Assembly (NCBI GenBank): GCA_017502085.1
Contig: JAFVVQ010000024.1
Location: 1 to 34,078, forward strand
Length of the DNA: 34,078 nucleotides
Direction of reading: 5' to 3'
Source of the DNA: Clostridia bacterium
GTDB lineage: Bacteria; Bacillota; Clostridia; Oscillospirales; Acutalibacteraceae
Part shown: positions 7,566 through 15,079 of the stretch, piece by piece
Numbering within the stretch: position 1 is the first letter of the stretch
Layout: each line of letters begins with the position of its first letter
The notes under the pieces: generated by a model
What the model was told of the DNA's origin: nothing
Seen by the model: the letters and a program-made list of their open reading frames with translations, nothing else
Database searches by the model: none
Translations under genes and position numbers: made by a program

Positions 7566-8423
7566 TCACTTTAAATCAGGTATTGCTTCTTTATGAGAGA
7601 CAACCAAGGCACTTAACTCTGCGGCGGATTTGCCTGCTTTTGTGAGGTCACCGCTCCTGAAATATTCGCAGAGAAATGCCGCGCTGTAGCTGTCCCCCGC
7701 TCCGACCGTTGAAACAACCTCCGTCTTAACCGAAGGTACGTATTCATACTTCCTGTTTTTCACGTCATAAATCACAGAGCCATTTTCACCTTTCGTGAAA
7801 AGAATCAGCCTGATATTTCTGAATGCATCCGCTATATTCTCCAGAAGTTTTTCTTCGGTTTCGGCAACTTCATAAAATCCGAATTTCGCAAGAAACGGCT
7901 CTTCCTCATCGCTGAGTTTGAGAATCGTTGCGTTTTCAAGACAGAGTCTGCAGCTTTCCGCATCATAACAACCGTTACGAAGATTTATATCGCAGAAAAC
8001 ATCTGTAAATCTGCAGTTTTCAAGAATATCACGCACTGCCTTACGGGATTTCTCTTCCCTTTGAATCAACGTACCGAAAGCAAAAATATCCGCTCCGTAC
8101 TCCCTGACGGATTTTATATCGGCATCAAGCATATCGTATGCCGCAGGTCGCATAACATTATATGAAGGCTGACCGTTTCTGACGGTTACGATGCATTTGC
8201 CCGTTTCTTTTCCGACCGTCGAAACAAATCGGGTATCCACACCGAATTTTTCAAGATATCCGAGTGCTTTTTTGCCGAATTCATCGTCACCAACCCCCGA
8301 AACCATGGCGGCAGATGCTCCCGATGCAACGCAATGGGCACAAAAATTAAGAGGTGCGCCGCCGATAACCGCTTCGTCACCGAAAATATCAAATATTATT
8401 TCACCGATTGCAAGAATTTTCAT
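7566..8423 (-). CDS. PfkB family carbohydrate kinase (fructokinase-like)
   Basis: 285 residues, of ribokinase/PfkB type, phosphorylating a sugar with ATP in the cytosol. The N-terminal signature is seen as IGGAPLNFCAH near residues 20-30. The C-terminal signature STVGAGDSYSAAF carries the catalytic Asp at about 244 and the GAGD anion hole at 241-244. The overall pattern (MKILAIGEIIFDIF at the start, then a GAPLN block) is closest to fructokinases, but the substrate is not proven. Start: ATG at 8423, with a consensus promoter just upstream and a GGTGAT site. It diverges from the MraY-like gene and ends at a terminator shared with the tRNA region. Confidence 0.9.
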   Translation of the reverse strand: MKILAIGEIIFDIFGDEAVIGGAPLNFCAHCVASGASAAMVSGVGDDEFGKKALGYLEKFGVDTRFVSTVGKETGKCIVTVRNGQPSYNVMRPAAYDMLDADIKSVREYGADIFAFGTLIQREEKSRKAVRDILENCRFTDVFCDINLRNGCYDAESCRLCLENATILKLSDEEEPFLAKFGFYEVAETEEKLLENIADAFRNIRLILFTKGENGSVIYDVKNRKYEYVPSVKTEVVSTVGAGDSYSAAFLCEYFRSGDLTKAGKSAAELSALVVSHKEAIPDLK

Positions 8424-8438
8424 ATCATCACCGATTCA

Positions 8439-8467
8439 ATTATAACCGCTGAAAACTTTCAAGTCAA
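8439..8467 (-). promoter_or_regulatory. Promoter of the PfkB kinase gene
   Basis: On the minus strand TTGACT (8462-8467), 17 bases, TATAAT (8439-8444), 15 bases before the start codon. The -10 box is perfect. Confidence 0.85.
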
Positions 8468-8479
8468 TCAAGATTGATA

Positions 8480-8508
8480 TTGAAAATCCGATAAAGATAT
8501 GTTATTAT
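8480..8508 (+). promoter_or_regulatory. Promoter of the MraY-like gene
   Basis: TTGAAA (8480-8485), 17 bases, TATTAT (8503-8508). It is divergent from the kinase promoter, with 12 bases between the two -35 boxes. Confidence 0.75.
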
Positions 8509-8539
8509 TTCTTCAGAAAAAAGAAAACGGAGGTCTGTT

Positions 8540-9526
8540 ATGCTTTTCAATTTATTACCCATTAAAATCAGCTATCTCGGAATCGTTCTTCTGCCCGTTA
8601 TCGTATGTGCGGTTCTTCTCGCACTTTTCAAGAACAAACTCCCCAAAGATCAGGGCAGAGATTTTGCATTCAACGGCAAACTTTCGGCAGGAAAAATGCG
8701 CGGCGCAGGTATCATTTTTGTCTGTGCATTCATTATCGTTTCACTGCTTGTTCTTCCACTTCCGTTCAGCGGTCTTGCAATTTCGATGAATCTCGAATAC
8801 TATTTTTACCTCGTTCTTATTTTCCTTGGTATGCTTTCGGGTTACCTTGACGATGCCGCCGAAAAGCCCTGGGGCGAATATAAAAAAGGCATCATTGACC
8901 TTGCTATTTCAGGTCTGACCGCCGCTAACTTCGTTTATTTCAATCCCGACATTCTGAGCATCAGCCTTTTCGGTATGTCGCTCAGTATTCATCCCGTTGT
9001 TTTCGGCGTTCTTGCGGCTGTTCTCGTATGGCTCCTCATCAACGCAACCAACTGCTCAGACGGTATTGACGGATTCTGTGGAAGCCTTACAATCGTTTCT
9101 CTTATCTCGGTTCTTATTGCGAACAAATTCCTTGCTATCGAGGACGAGAGAATCAGCTACTTAATCATCATTATGATATGCACACTCATCCCCTACCTCT
9201 GGAAAAATGCCGAGCCCAGCACAATGATGATGGGCGATGCCGGATCAAGGGCACTCGGTCTTTTCCTTTGCATCTGCATTCTCAAGACAGGCAACGTGTT
9301 GCTGACAATCCCCTTCTGCTTTATGCTCTGCCTCGACGGATTGCTCGGAATTGTCAAGGTGTCTCTCATCCGTTTCCTCAAGATAAAGAATGCTTTCAAG
9401 AATATCCGCACTCCGCTCCACGACCATTTCAGAAAGAACAAAGGTTGGTCGAACACCCAGGTAATCTTCAGATTCTGTATGATTCAGGCGCTTATTTCCG
9501 CCGTAACCGTTATTGCACTTAAATAA
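8540..9526 (+). CDS. mraY: MraY-type phospho-N-acetylmuramoyl-pentapeptide transferase
   Basis: 328 residues, a polytopic membrane protein with about ten hydrophobic segments. MraY moves phospho-MurNAc-pentapeptide from UDP to undecaprenyl phosphate, giving lipid I. Visible family motifs are GYLDDAAEK (the Asp pair, near 108), the catalytic INATNCSDGIDGF block (near 168), MMGDAGSRALG (near 232) and, near the end, PLHDHFRKNKGWSN, a form of the HHH-E-KGW loop. The His motif is altered compared with classical MraY. GGAGG lies 6 bases before the ATG. The gene stands alone between a divergent kinase and a terminator, outside any mur cluster. It could therefore be the only MraY or a paralogue for another polyprenyl-linked sugar; the WecA-like relatives are the alternative. 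Confidence 0.85.
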   Translation: MLFNLLPIKISYLGIVLLPVIVCAVLLALFKNKLPKDQGRDFAFNGKLSAGKMRGAGIIFVCAFIIVSLLVLPLPFSGLAISMNLEYYFYLVLIFLGMLSGYLDDAAEKPWGEYKKGIIDLAISGLTAANFVYFNPDILSISLFGMSLSIHPVVFGVLAAVLVWLLINATNCSDGIDGFCGSLTIVSLISVLIANKFLAIEDERISYLIIIMICTLIPYLWKNAEPSTMMMGDAGSRALGLFLCICILKTGNVLLTIPFCFMLCLDGLLGIVKVSLIRFLKIKNAFKNIRTPLHDHFRKNKGWSNTQVIFRFCMIQALISAVTVIALK

Positions 9527-9535
9527 ACGTCAATC

Positions 9536-9563
9536 AGGCTGCCCCGAAGGCAGCCTTTTTTTG
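9536..9563 (+). terminator. Terminator after the MraY-like gene
   Basis: AGGCTGCC (9536-9543) pairs with GGCAGCCT (9549-9556) around CCGAA, followed by a run of seven T. Confidence 0.9.
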
Positions 9564-9585
9564 TTTTGCGAAGAACAAAAAACAT

Positions 9586-9614
9586 TTGACTAAACCGTAT
9601 TATATGAGTATAAT
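9586..9614 (+). promoter_or_regulatory. Promoter of the lipoprotein-GH2-WYL-DUF3798 operon
   Basis: TTGACT (9586-9591), 17 bases, TATAAT (9609-9614). This near-consensus promoter lies 42 bases before the lipoprotein start. No further promoter or terminator is evident until 14263. Confidence 0.85.
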
Positions 9615-9656
9615 TATAATAATTATATTTATTTTAAATGAAAGGGCTGATTGCCG

Positions 9657-10271
9657 ATGAAAAAAGTATTAGTTTTTCTGACGGTTTTTGCGATTGTTTT
9701 TTCTTTTGCCGCCTGCGGTAACAACGAGGATAACGTTAACGTCACTATTGTCACGGATTCCTCGGAACTGGCTGCAAACTATTTCGGTGAAGGTGAAAAG
9801 CAGATTCTCCGCACACTCGCTTATTCAAACGCAAAAATTCTGAGTGATATTTTCATTCTTTCGCATCTTCCCGCTGACCAGGCTAAAAAGATTCAGATTG
9901 ACGGTGTAAATTACGCACCCGTTATGAATAACGACTACATCAACACATACTCCGAGCTGATTAATCTGCTCAACGCAAACTATACCGCAGATACTGTTAA
10001 AAGTATCCTCGGAAACCCTGCAATTTATATCGAGAAAGACGGTGTTTTTTACTATAACACCGACTACACCTCGGGTTATTTCACCGGAGAAAACCCCTAT
10101 CACTATATCTGGGACGATATCGAAATCAGCATCACAAGAAAAACAGATGATGCCATCGAATTTACAGCACATATAAAAGACCCCTACGGCAATCCTTCCG
10201 GCTTCCCGATGAAAGCCGTTACCGAAAACGGCGAATGGAAGCTTGCGGATTTCTATTACGTCAACAAATAA
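9657..10271 (+). CDS. Lipoprotein of unknown function
   Basis: 204 residues. The N-terminus MKKVLVFLTVFAIVFSFAAC is a signal peptide ending in a lipobox (FAAC), so the mature protein is probably lipid-anchored on the outer face of the membrane. The rest is soluble, with a tail of alternating hydrophobic strands; I do not recognise a domain. ATG at 9657 is preferred over the in-frame TTG at 9651, because AAAGGG at 9641 lies 10 bases from the ATG and only 4 from the TTG. The GH2 gene follows after 13 bases with a shared AAGGAG, so a link to glycan breakdown is possible but not shown. Confidence 0.8.
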   Translation: MKKVLVFLTVFAIVFSFAACGNNEDNVNVTIVTDSSELAANYFGEGEKQILRTLAYSNAKILSDIFILSHLPADQAKKIQIDGVNYAPVMNNDYINTYSELINLLNANYTADTVKSILGNPAIYIEKDGVFYYNTDYTSGYFTGENPYHYIWDDIEISITRKTDDAIEFTAHIKDPYGNPSGFPMKAVTENGEWKLADFYYVNK

Positions 10272-10284
10272 GGAGAGTATTAAA

Positions 10285-12042
10285 ATGAAACACATTTCCA
10301 CACCCTGGGTTGACAAGGTTGACAAAACCTGTCCCCTCCCCGAATATCCCAGACCCCAGCTTACAAGAAAAGACTGGATGAATCTCAACGGCATTTATGA
10401 ATACGCCATCACCGGTGCGAACGACTCTCTCCCCGAAAAATTTGACGGCGAAATTCTTGTGCCTTACTCGGTAGAATCAGAGCTTTCGGGTGTTCAGAAG
10501 GCTCTGAGCGAAAATGACAGACTCTGGTACAGAAGAAAATTCTCAACCGACAATACATTCAAAGGCAAAAGAGCGATTCTGCATTTCGGTGCGGTTGACT
10601 GGCAGTGTTCGGTATGGGTGAACGGTACTCTCGTCGGTGAACATACAGGCGGTTACAATCCCTTCAGCTTTGACATCACAGATGTTCTTTGCGACGGCGA
10701 AAACGAACTCGTTCTCAAGGTTTTCGACCCCACCGATGCAGGTCATCAGCAGAGAGGCAAGCAGATAAGAAAGCCTGTCGGTTTCTGGTACACCGCAACT
10801 TCAGGTATCTGGCAGACGGTATGGCTTGAGCCCGTAAATCCCTGCAGAATCGAAAGCATCCGACTCACTCCCGATATCGACAAGAGCATTATCAAGGTTG
10901 AAGTCAACCACAACTGCAACTGCGGTTGCTCTGTTTCCGCAAAGGTTCTTGACGGCGACAAGATTGTTTTCAACGGCGAAATCGGTAACGGCGCAGAGAT
11001 TTCAATTCCCGATGCAAAACTCTGGAGTCCCGAATCCCCCTTCCTCTACAACCTTGAACTGACACTCGATTGCAACGGTGAAAAGGATGAGGTCGGCTCT
11101 TATTTCGGTATGCGTAAATTCTCCATTATGAAGGATTCAAACGGATATCCCAGACTTGCGCTCAACAACAAGCCCTATTTCCAGAAAGGTCTCCTCGATC
11201 AGGGTTACTGGCCTGAATCTCAGCTCACTCCTCCCACAGATGAGGCTATGATTTTTGATATTCAGAAGATGAAGGATCTCGGATTCAATATGCTCCGCAA
11301 GCATATCAAAGAAGAGCCTCTGCGCTGGTATTACCATTGCGACAGACTCGGAATGCTTGTATGGCAGGATATGATCAGCGGCGGCAAACCTCTCGGACCT
11401 ATCCTTGCGGGTGCATTCCCCAATATCAACGTTCACGTCAAGGATAACCTTTACAAAGCATTCCACAGAGATCTCCCCGAATGGAGAGAGGAATTCAAGG
11501 CAGAGCTTTTCGAAATGATCGATAACCTCTACAACTGCGTTTCTATCTGCTGCTGGGTACCTTTCAATGAGGGTTGGGGTCAGTTCGATGCACTCGAAAT
11601 CGGTAACAAGGTCAAGGCTTACGACCCCACAAGATTCGTTGACCACGCAAGCGGATGGCACGATCAGGGCGGTTGCGATTTCAAGAGCGTTCACAAATAT
11701 ATCCTCCCCATCCACAAACCCACGGCATTCCGTACAAAGGGAAGACCCTACGTACTCAGCGAATACGGCGGATACAGCTGGAACATCAAGGAACACGCAT
11801 GGAATCCCATCCGTTCATTCGGATACATCCCCTTCACAAGCAAGAATGCTATCACCAAAGCCTACGTCAGCCTTCATGAAAAGCAGGTTATCCCGCTTAT
11901 CGCAAAGGGTCTTTGCGCTACGGTTTACACTCAGGTCAGCGACGTTGAATTCGAAGTAAACGGTATGTTCACATATGACCGCAAGGTCCTCAAAATCGAT
12001 GAGCAATCTGTTATTGAAACCAACAAAAAGATGACTTATTAA
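10285..12042 (+). CDS. Glycoside hydrolase family 2 enzyme
   Basis: 585 residues. GH2 enzymes are retaining exo-glycosidases (beta-galactosidase, beta-glucuronidase, beta-mannosidase). The N-terminal sugar-binding jelly roll holds the typical WQCSVWVNGTLVGEHTGGYN and the later GFWYTATSGIWQTVWLE, followed by an immunoglobulin-like part and the TIM barrel. The acid/base Glu is in WVPFNEGWGQF (near residue 428) and the nucleophile Glu probably in LSEYGGY (near 492). There is no signal peptide, so it acts in the cytosol on imported sugars. AAGGAG precedes ATG 10285 by about 9 bases; the upstream in-frame ATG at 10243 lies inside the lipoprotein gene. The substrate is not determined. Confidence 0.9.
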   Translation: MKHISTPWVDKVDKTCPLPEYPRPQLTRKDWMNLNGIYEYAITGANDSLPEKFDGEILVPYSVESELSGVQKALSENDRLWYRRKFSTDNTFKGKRAILHFGAVDWQCSVWVNGTLVGEHTGGYNPFSFDITDVLCDGENELVLKVFDPTDAGHQQRGKQIRKPVGFWYTATSGIWQTVWLEPVNPCRIESIRLTPDIDKSIIKVEVNHNCNCGCSVSAKVLDGDKIVFNGEIGNGAEISIPDAKLWSPESPFLYNLELTLDCNGEKDEVGSYFGMRKFSIMKDSNGYPRLALNNKPYFQKGLLDQGYWPESQLTPPTDEAMIFDIQKMKDLGFNMLRKHIKEEPLRWYYHCDRLGMLVWQDMISGGKPLGPILAGAFPNINVHVKDNLYKAFHRDLPEWREEFKAELFEMIDNLYNCVSICCWVPFNEGWGQFDALEIGNKVKAYDPTRFVDHASGWHDQGGCDFKSVHKYILPIHKPTAFRTKGRPYVLSEYGGYSWNIKEHAWNPIRSFGYIPFTSKNAITKAYVSLHEKQVIPLIAKGLCATVYTQVSDVEFEVNGMFTYDRKVLKIDEQSVIETNKKMTY

Positions 12043-12068
12043 TTCTTCTACGAAAGGACGCGGTTTCC

Positions 12069-13059
12069 TTGGCAGAAAATAGAAGCGCAAGAACGCGCCT
12101 TCTGACTATCGTTGATATTCTCAAGGTTTATTCCAATGAATCAAACGTGCTCAGCATCGAAGAGATTTGCACCCATCTTGAGAAATACGGATATGAGGCT
12201 ACAAAGCGCAACGTTGTTGCCGATATAAAAAGCATAAACACGACCCCATATAAAATAATCTACGTCACAAAGCCGAAAAAAGGCTATTATCTTGTCAGAG
12301 ATTTTACACTTTCTGCCGCCGAATCACTTATGACTGCAGTCTATTCTTCAGAAAGGCTCTCGGAATCTGACAGAAAAAATGCCAGAAATGCTCTTCAGAG
12401 AATTCTCAGTCTGCCGACAAACGAGCTTCTTTTAAGTACAACCGAAAGAGTTTCGCCCGATATTCCGCACGAGTCCCTTTCCTGGGAAAATATAATGTCC
12501 CTCAGAGCAGCTGTTTTCCGCAAAAAAAAAAGTTCGAATTACGGTTTCCTTAACAGAAATCGGTGACAGTTTTGACTCCGTTGAGGATGAGGAATTTCTC
12601 ACAGTCACCCCCGTCAAAATAGCAATCAGCCCCAACTCCACTCTGTTTGTTTTCACAAACGGTGATAGCTCTCAGGCTTTTTGTATCCATCTGTGCAGAA
12701 TCCGTAAGGTTGAAATTCTGAATGACGATGCAGAAGATTTCACGGGCAACATTGACGATGCAATCGGCTATTTTTCGGGCACAGTCATCAAAAACCGACA
12801 TAAAACAGCGAAGTGGGTTTTCCTCAGACTCAAAACAGAGGATGCCGAGCTAGTGAGAAACTATTTCGATGCGCCCGTCAAGCTTCGTAAGGATGACGTT
12901 GAAGGATACTGCATAGCCAAAGTATTTACGGTTCTTGACGAAAGATTTATCGGCTGGCTTCTTTGCTACGGCGACAAGATTGAAATCATTGCCCCCAATG
13001 GTCTCAGGGATTATTTTGCCGGTCTGATCAAAAACAATATTTTAACCGAAGAGGTCTGA
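12069..13059 (+). pseudogene. WYL-domain transcriptional regulator, frame broken at an A10 tract
   Basis: Two frames together make one YafY-like regulator of about 330 residues. Frame one (12069-12566, 165 residues, TTG start with AAAGGA 10 bases upstream) encodes the N-terminal winged HTH: SIEEICTHLEKYGYEATKRNV with VVADIKSINTT. It then runs off at VFRKKKSSNYGF to a stop at 12566. Frame two (from 12532 to the stop at 13059, one base ahead) continues with the WYL-type C-terminal domain and ends LRDYFAGLIKNNILTEEV. The frames meet in ten A residues (12522-12531); nine would restore one reading frame. The cause may be a real mutation, an assembly error, phase variation or slippage. The second frame looks intact, and the next gene starts 4 bases after it, which argues that it is still translated. 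Confidence 0.8.
12522..12531 (+). repeat. A10 homopolymer at the WYL frameshift
   Basis: Ten consecutive A within CGC-A10-GTTCG. Runs of this length are known sites for slipped-strand mutation and RNA polymerase slippage. Loss of one A joins the two halves of the WYL regulator exactly. Confidence 0.9.
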
Positions 13060-13063
13060 TTAT

Positions 13064-14254
13064 ATGTTCAAAAAATTCATAGCTGTTTTTCTTGCTCTGG
13101 TTCTTGTTTTATCCTTTGCGGCTTGCGGTAAAAAAGATCCTGTTGAAGAAAAAAACACAGTTCCCGTAACATCGGAAGATATTCCGATGAGTGAAAAGAA
13201 AATTGCAATTCTCGTGCCTGCAGGTACGCAGTTCAACGAAAGTGTTATGGCTGCAAAAGAAATTGCAAAAGAATATTCCGACAAAGTAATCGTCAGGGAA
13301 TTTGACAATTCAAACGTACTTGCCGATAACAAAAACAGCCTTTTCGAGGCTACCAATCAGATTGCAGCCGACAAAACAATCGGTGCCGTAATCTATTCCA
13401 AAGCGGCAAGACACGCTAACGAAGCCATCCTTTCGGCAAAGATGAAGAATCCCGATCTTCGTTTTATCTGCATTGAGCCCGAAGCATCAGTCGGCAATCT
13501 CGCAGAACTTTCGGAGGCAATTCTCTGCGTTGACTGGGTAAAGGCTGCCGATGATATTGTTGCCTTTGCCAAATCTCAGGGAGCAAAATATTTTCTGATG
13601 ACATCCTTTAACCGTCATCTCAGCGGCAGTTCATCAGCCGATAACGTTTCGCTCCTGGCATCAACCGCAAAAAGTGCTATCGGTTCCGCCTGCAAAAAAC
13701 AGGGAATCGAATTCATATATCACAATGCTCCCGACCCGATTTCCGCTGACGGTAAGGATGCCGTTATCAAGAGCATCAGAGAAGGCATTGCAAGATACAA
13801 GAAAAGCGGAACGCTCAAAGGCTCTGACGTTGCGGTTTTCTCAACAGATTACCACATTCAGAATGAGCTTCTCGGCATTGCCGACGAAAACAATTATATC
13901 TGGATCGGTCCCTCATTCCCGACCGCTTATAACGGTGTCGGCGAATATCTGAAGGTGGCTCTGCCTGAAAAAACATCAGATATTGCCGCTTACAAAGACG
14001 AGGTCAAAAAGGCTTCCGCAGAGATGACAAAAGCTTCGATTTACACTTATCCCCTTGAAGCAATTCTTCTCAGAGCCGCGGTACACATCGCTTTCGATAT
14101 CCTTGCAGGAAAAACCGACAGCAGCAATCTCAGAGAACGAGTTACAATGCGTCTCACCGATGCCGCCGCAAACGATAAATTCACTTCAAAGCTTTTCGGC
14201 GGATACAGTAACGTATTTGCAGTATACTGCCCCGCATTCGAATCTGCTAAATAA
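13064..14254 (+). CDS. DUF3798-type substrate-binding-like lipoprotein
   Basis: 396 residues. The signal MFKKFIAVFLALVLVLSFAAC ends in a lipobox with Cys at 21, so it is a surface lipoprotein. The rest resembles a periplasmic-binding fold (KIAILVPAG start, NSLFEATNQIAADKTIGAVIYSKAA, then GAKYFLMTSFNRHLSG). The SFxRH block, the HNAPDPISADGKDAVI block and the later WIGPSFPTAYNG recall the DUF3798 family, a recognition from memory. The ligand is unknown. ATG 13064 lies 4 bases after the WYL regulator stop with GAGG inside its end, so translation is probably coupled. A strong terminator follows. Co-transcription with a WYL regulator and GH2 enzyme suggests a small nutrient-response operon. Confidence 0.78.
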   Translation: MFKKFIAVFLALVLVLSFAACGKKDPVEEKNTVPVTSEDIPMSEKKIAILVPAGTQFNESVMAAKEIAKEYSDKVIVREFDNSNVLADNKNSLFEATNQIAADKTIGAVIYSKAARHANEAILSAKMKNPDLRFICIEPEASVGNLAELSEAILCVDWVKAADDIVAFAKSQGAKYFLMTSFNRHLSGSSSADNVSLLASTAKSAIGSACKKQGIEFIYHNAPDPISADGKDAVIKSIREGIARYKKSGTLKGSDVAVFSTDYHIQNELLGIADENNYIWIGPSFPTAYNGVGEYLKVALPEKTSDIAAYKDEVKKASAEMTKASIYTYPLEAILLRAAVHIAFDILAGKTDSSNLRERVTMRLTDAAANDKFTSKLFGGYSNVFAVYCPAFESAK

Positions 14255-14262
14255 AACAGATT

Positions 14263-14292
14263 GCCGCTCCGGATTATCGGAGCGGCTTTTTT
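14263..14292 (+). terminator. Terminator of the GH2-WYL-DUF3798 operon
   Basis: GCCGCTCCG (14263-14271) pairs with CGGAGCGGC (14278-14286) around GATTAT, followed by six T. Confidence 0.93.
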
Positions 14293-14295
14293 CTA

Positions 14296-14324
14296 TTGAC
14301 AATATATTGCTGAAAAGGTATAAT
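14296..14324 (+). promoter_or_regulatory. Consensus promoter of the Crp/Fnr gene
   Basis: A perfect TTGACA (14296-14301), a 17-base spacer and a perfect TATAAT (14319-14324), starting 4 bases after the previous terminator. Confidence 0.92.
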
Positions 14325-14356
14325 GTATGTGTTAATTGCAACAAGGATGTGACAAT

Positions 14357-15022
14357 ATGCGCAAATATCTCGGAGTAATCAAAATGTGCGAACTTTTCGC
14401 AGGTATCAATGATGATGAACTTGCCGACGTACTCGGCTGCCTCAATGCAGAGGTCAAGAGTTTCCGTAAGGGCGATACCGTTTGCCGTGCGGGTGAATTC
14501 GCAAACTCGGCGGGCGTTGTGTTGACAGGCAGAATATACCTTGAAAGCAACGACTTTCTCGGCAACAAATCGATAGTTACGGAATTCACTCCGGGCAGAT
14601 GTTTCGGCGAAAGCTACGCATTCGCCAAGAATATGACTATGCCTTTCAACATTGTTGCAAAAGAAAATTCGGATATTCTTGTTTTCGATATGCGCCGCCT
14701 GGCAAAGCCCTGCGTCAAGGACTGCATAAACCATAAAATGCTGACGGATAACCTTCTCTGCTCGATGGCGGCAAAGCACTGCGAACTGAACAACAAAATC
14801 ACGCATCTTTCAAGACGAACAACACGCGAAAAGCTGATATCCTATCTTTCGGAACAGGCAAATCTGCAGAAAACAATCATTTTCACAATACCGTTCAACC
14901 GTCAGGAACTTGCGGATTATCTTTCCGTTGAGAGAAGCGCAATGTCAAAAGAACTTGCCCGAATGAAAAGCGACGGTCTGATTGACTATGACGGCAGAAC
15001 TTTCAAGCTCAAGCTTAAATAA
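14357..15022 (+). CDS. Crp/Fnr family transcriptional regulator
   Basis: 221 residues, normal for the family. Residues 1-115 form the cyclic-nucleotide-binding-like beta barrel (FRKGDTVCRAGEFANSAGVVLTGRIYL, then FGESYAF), followed by the dimer helix. The C-terminal winged HTH (about 155-221) includes the recognition part NRQELADYLSVERSAMSKELARM. No cAMP-binding Arg-Ser pair or N-terminal Fe-S Cys cluster is evident, so the effector is unknown; many clostridial members sense redox, nitrosative stress or small metabolites. ATG at 14357 has AAGGA 9 bases upstream; the in-frame TTG at 14336 has none. It is a single-gene unit that faces the T-box-controlled synthetase gene, with a shared terminator between them. 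Confidence 0.9.
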   Translation: MRKYLGVIKMCELFAGINDDELADVLGCLNAEVKSFRKGDTVCRAGEFANSAGVVLTGRIYLESNDFLGNKSIVTEFTPGRCFGESYAFAKNMTMPFNIVAKENSDILVFDMRRLAKPCVKDCINHKMLTDNLLCSMAAKHCELNNKITHLSRRTTREKLISYLSEQANLQKTIIFTIPFNRQELADYLSVERSAMSKELARMKSDGLIDYDGRTFKLKLK

Positions 15023-15038
15023 ATCATTTCATACAAAA

Positions 15039-15079
15039 AAGGTACTGTCTCCCGAGGGAAACAGTACCTTGATTTTTTT
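15039..15079. terminator. Bidirectional terminator between Crp/Fnr and acyl-CoA synthetase genes
   Basis: AAGGTACTGT (15039-15048) pairs with ACAGTACCTT (15061-15070), with an inner TCCC/GGGA pairing. A T-run follows on the plus strand (15073-15079), and six A precede it (15035-15040), which give T on the minus strand. It sits between two converging genes. Confidence 0.9.

Noticed and set aside
7323-7645. Two overlapping open frames after tRNA-Leu (7323-7574 and 7418-7645)
   Set aside because: They read through the tRNA, three hairpins and the end of the sugar kinase. The apparent peptides are translations of structured non-coding sequence.
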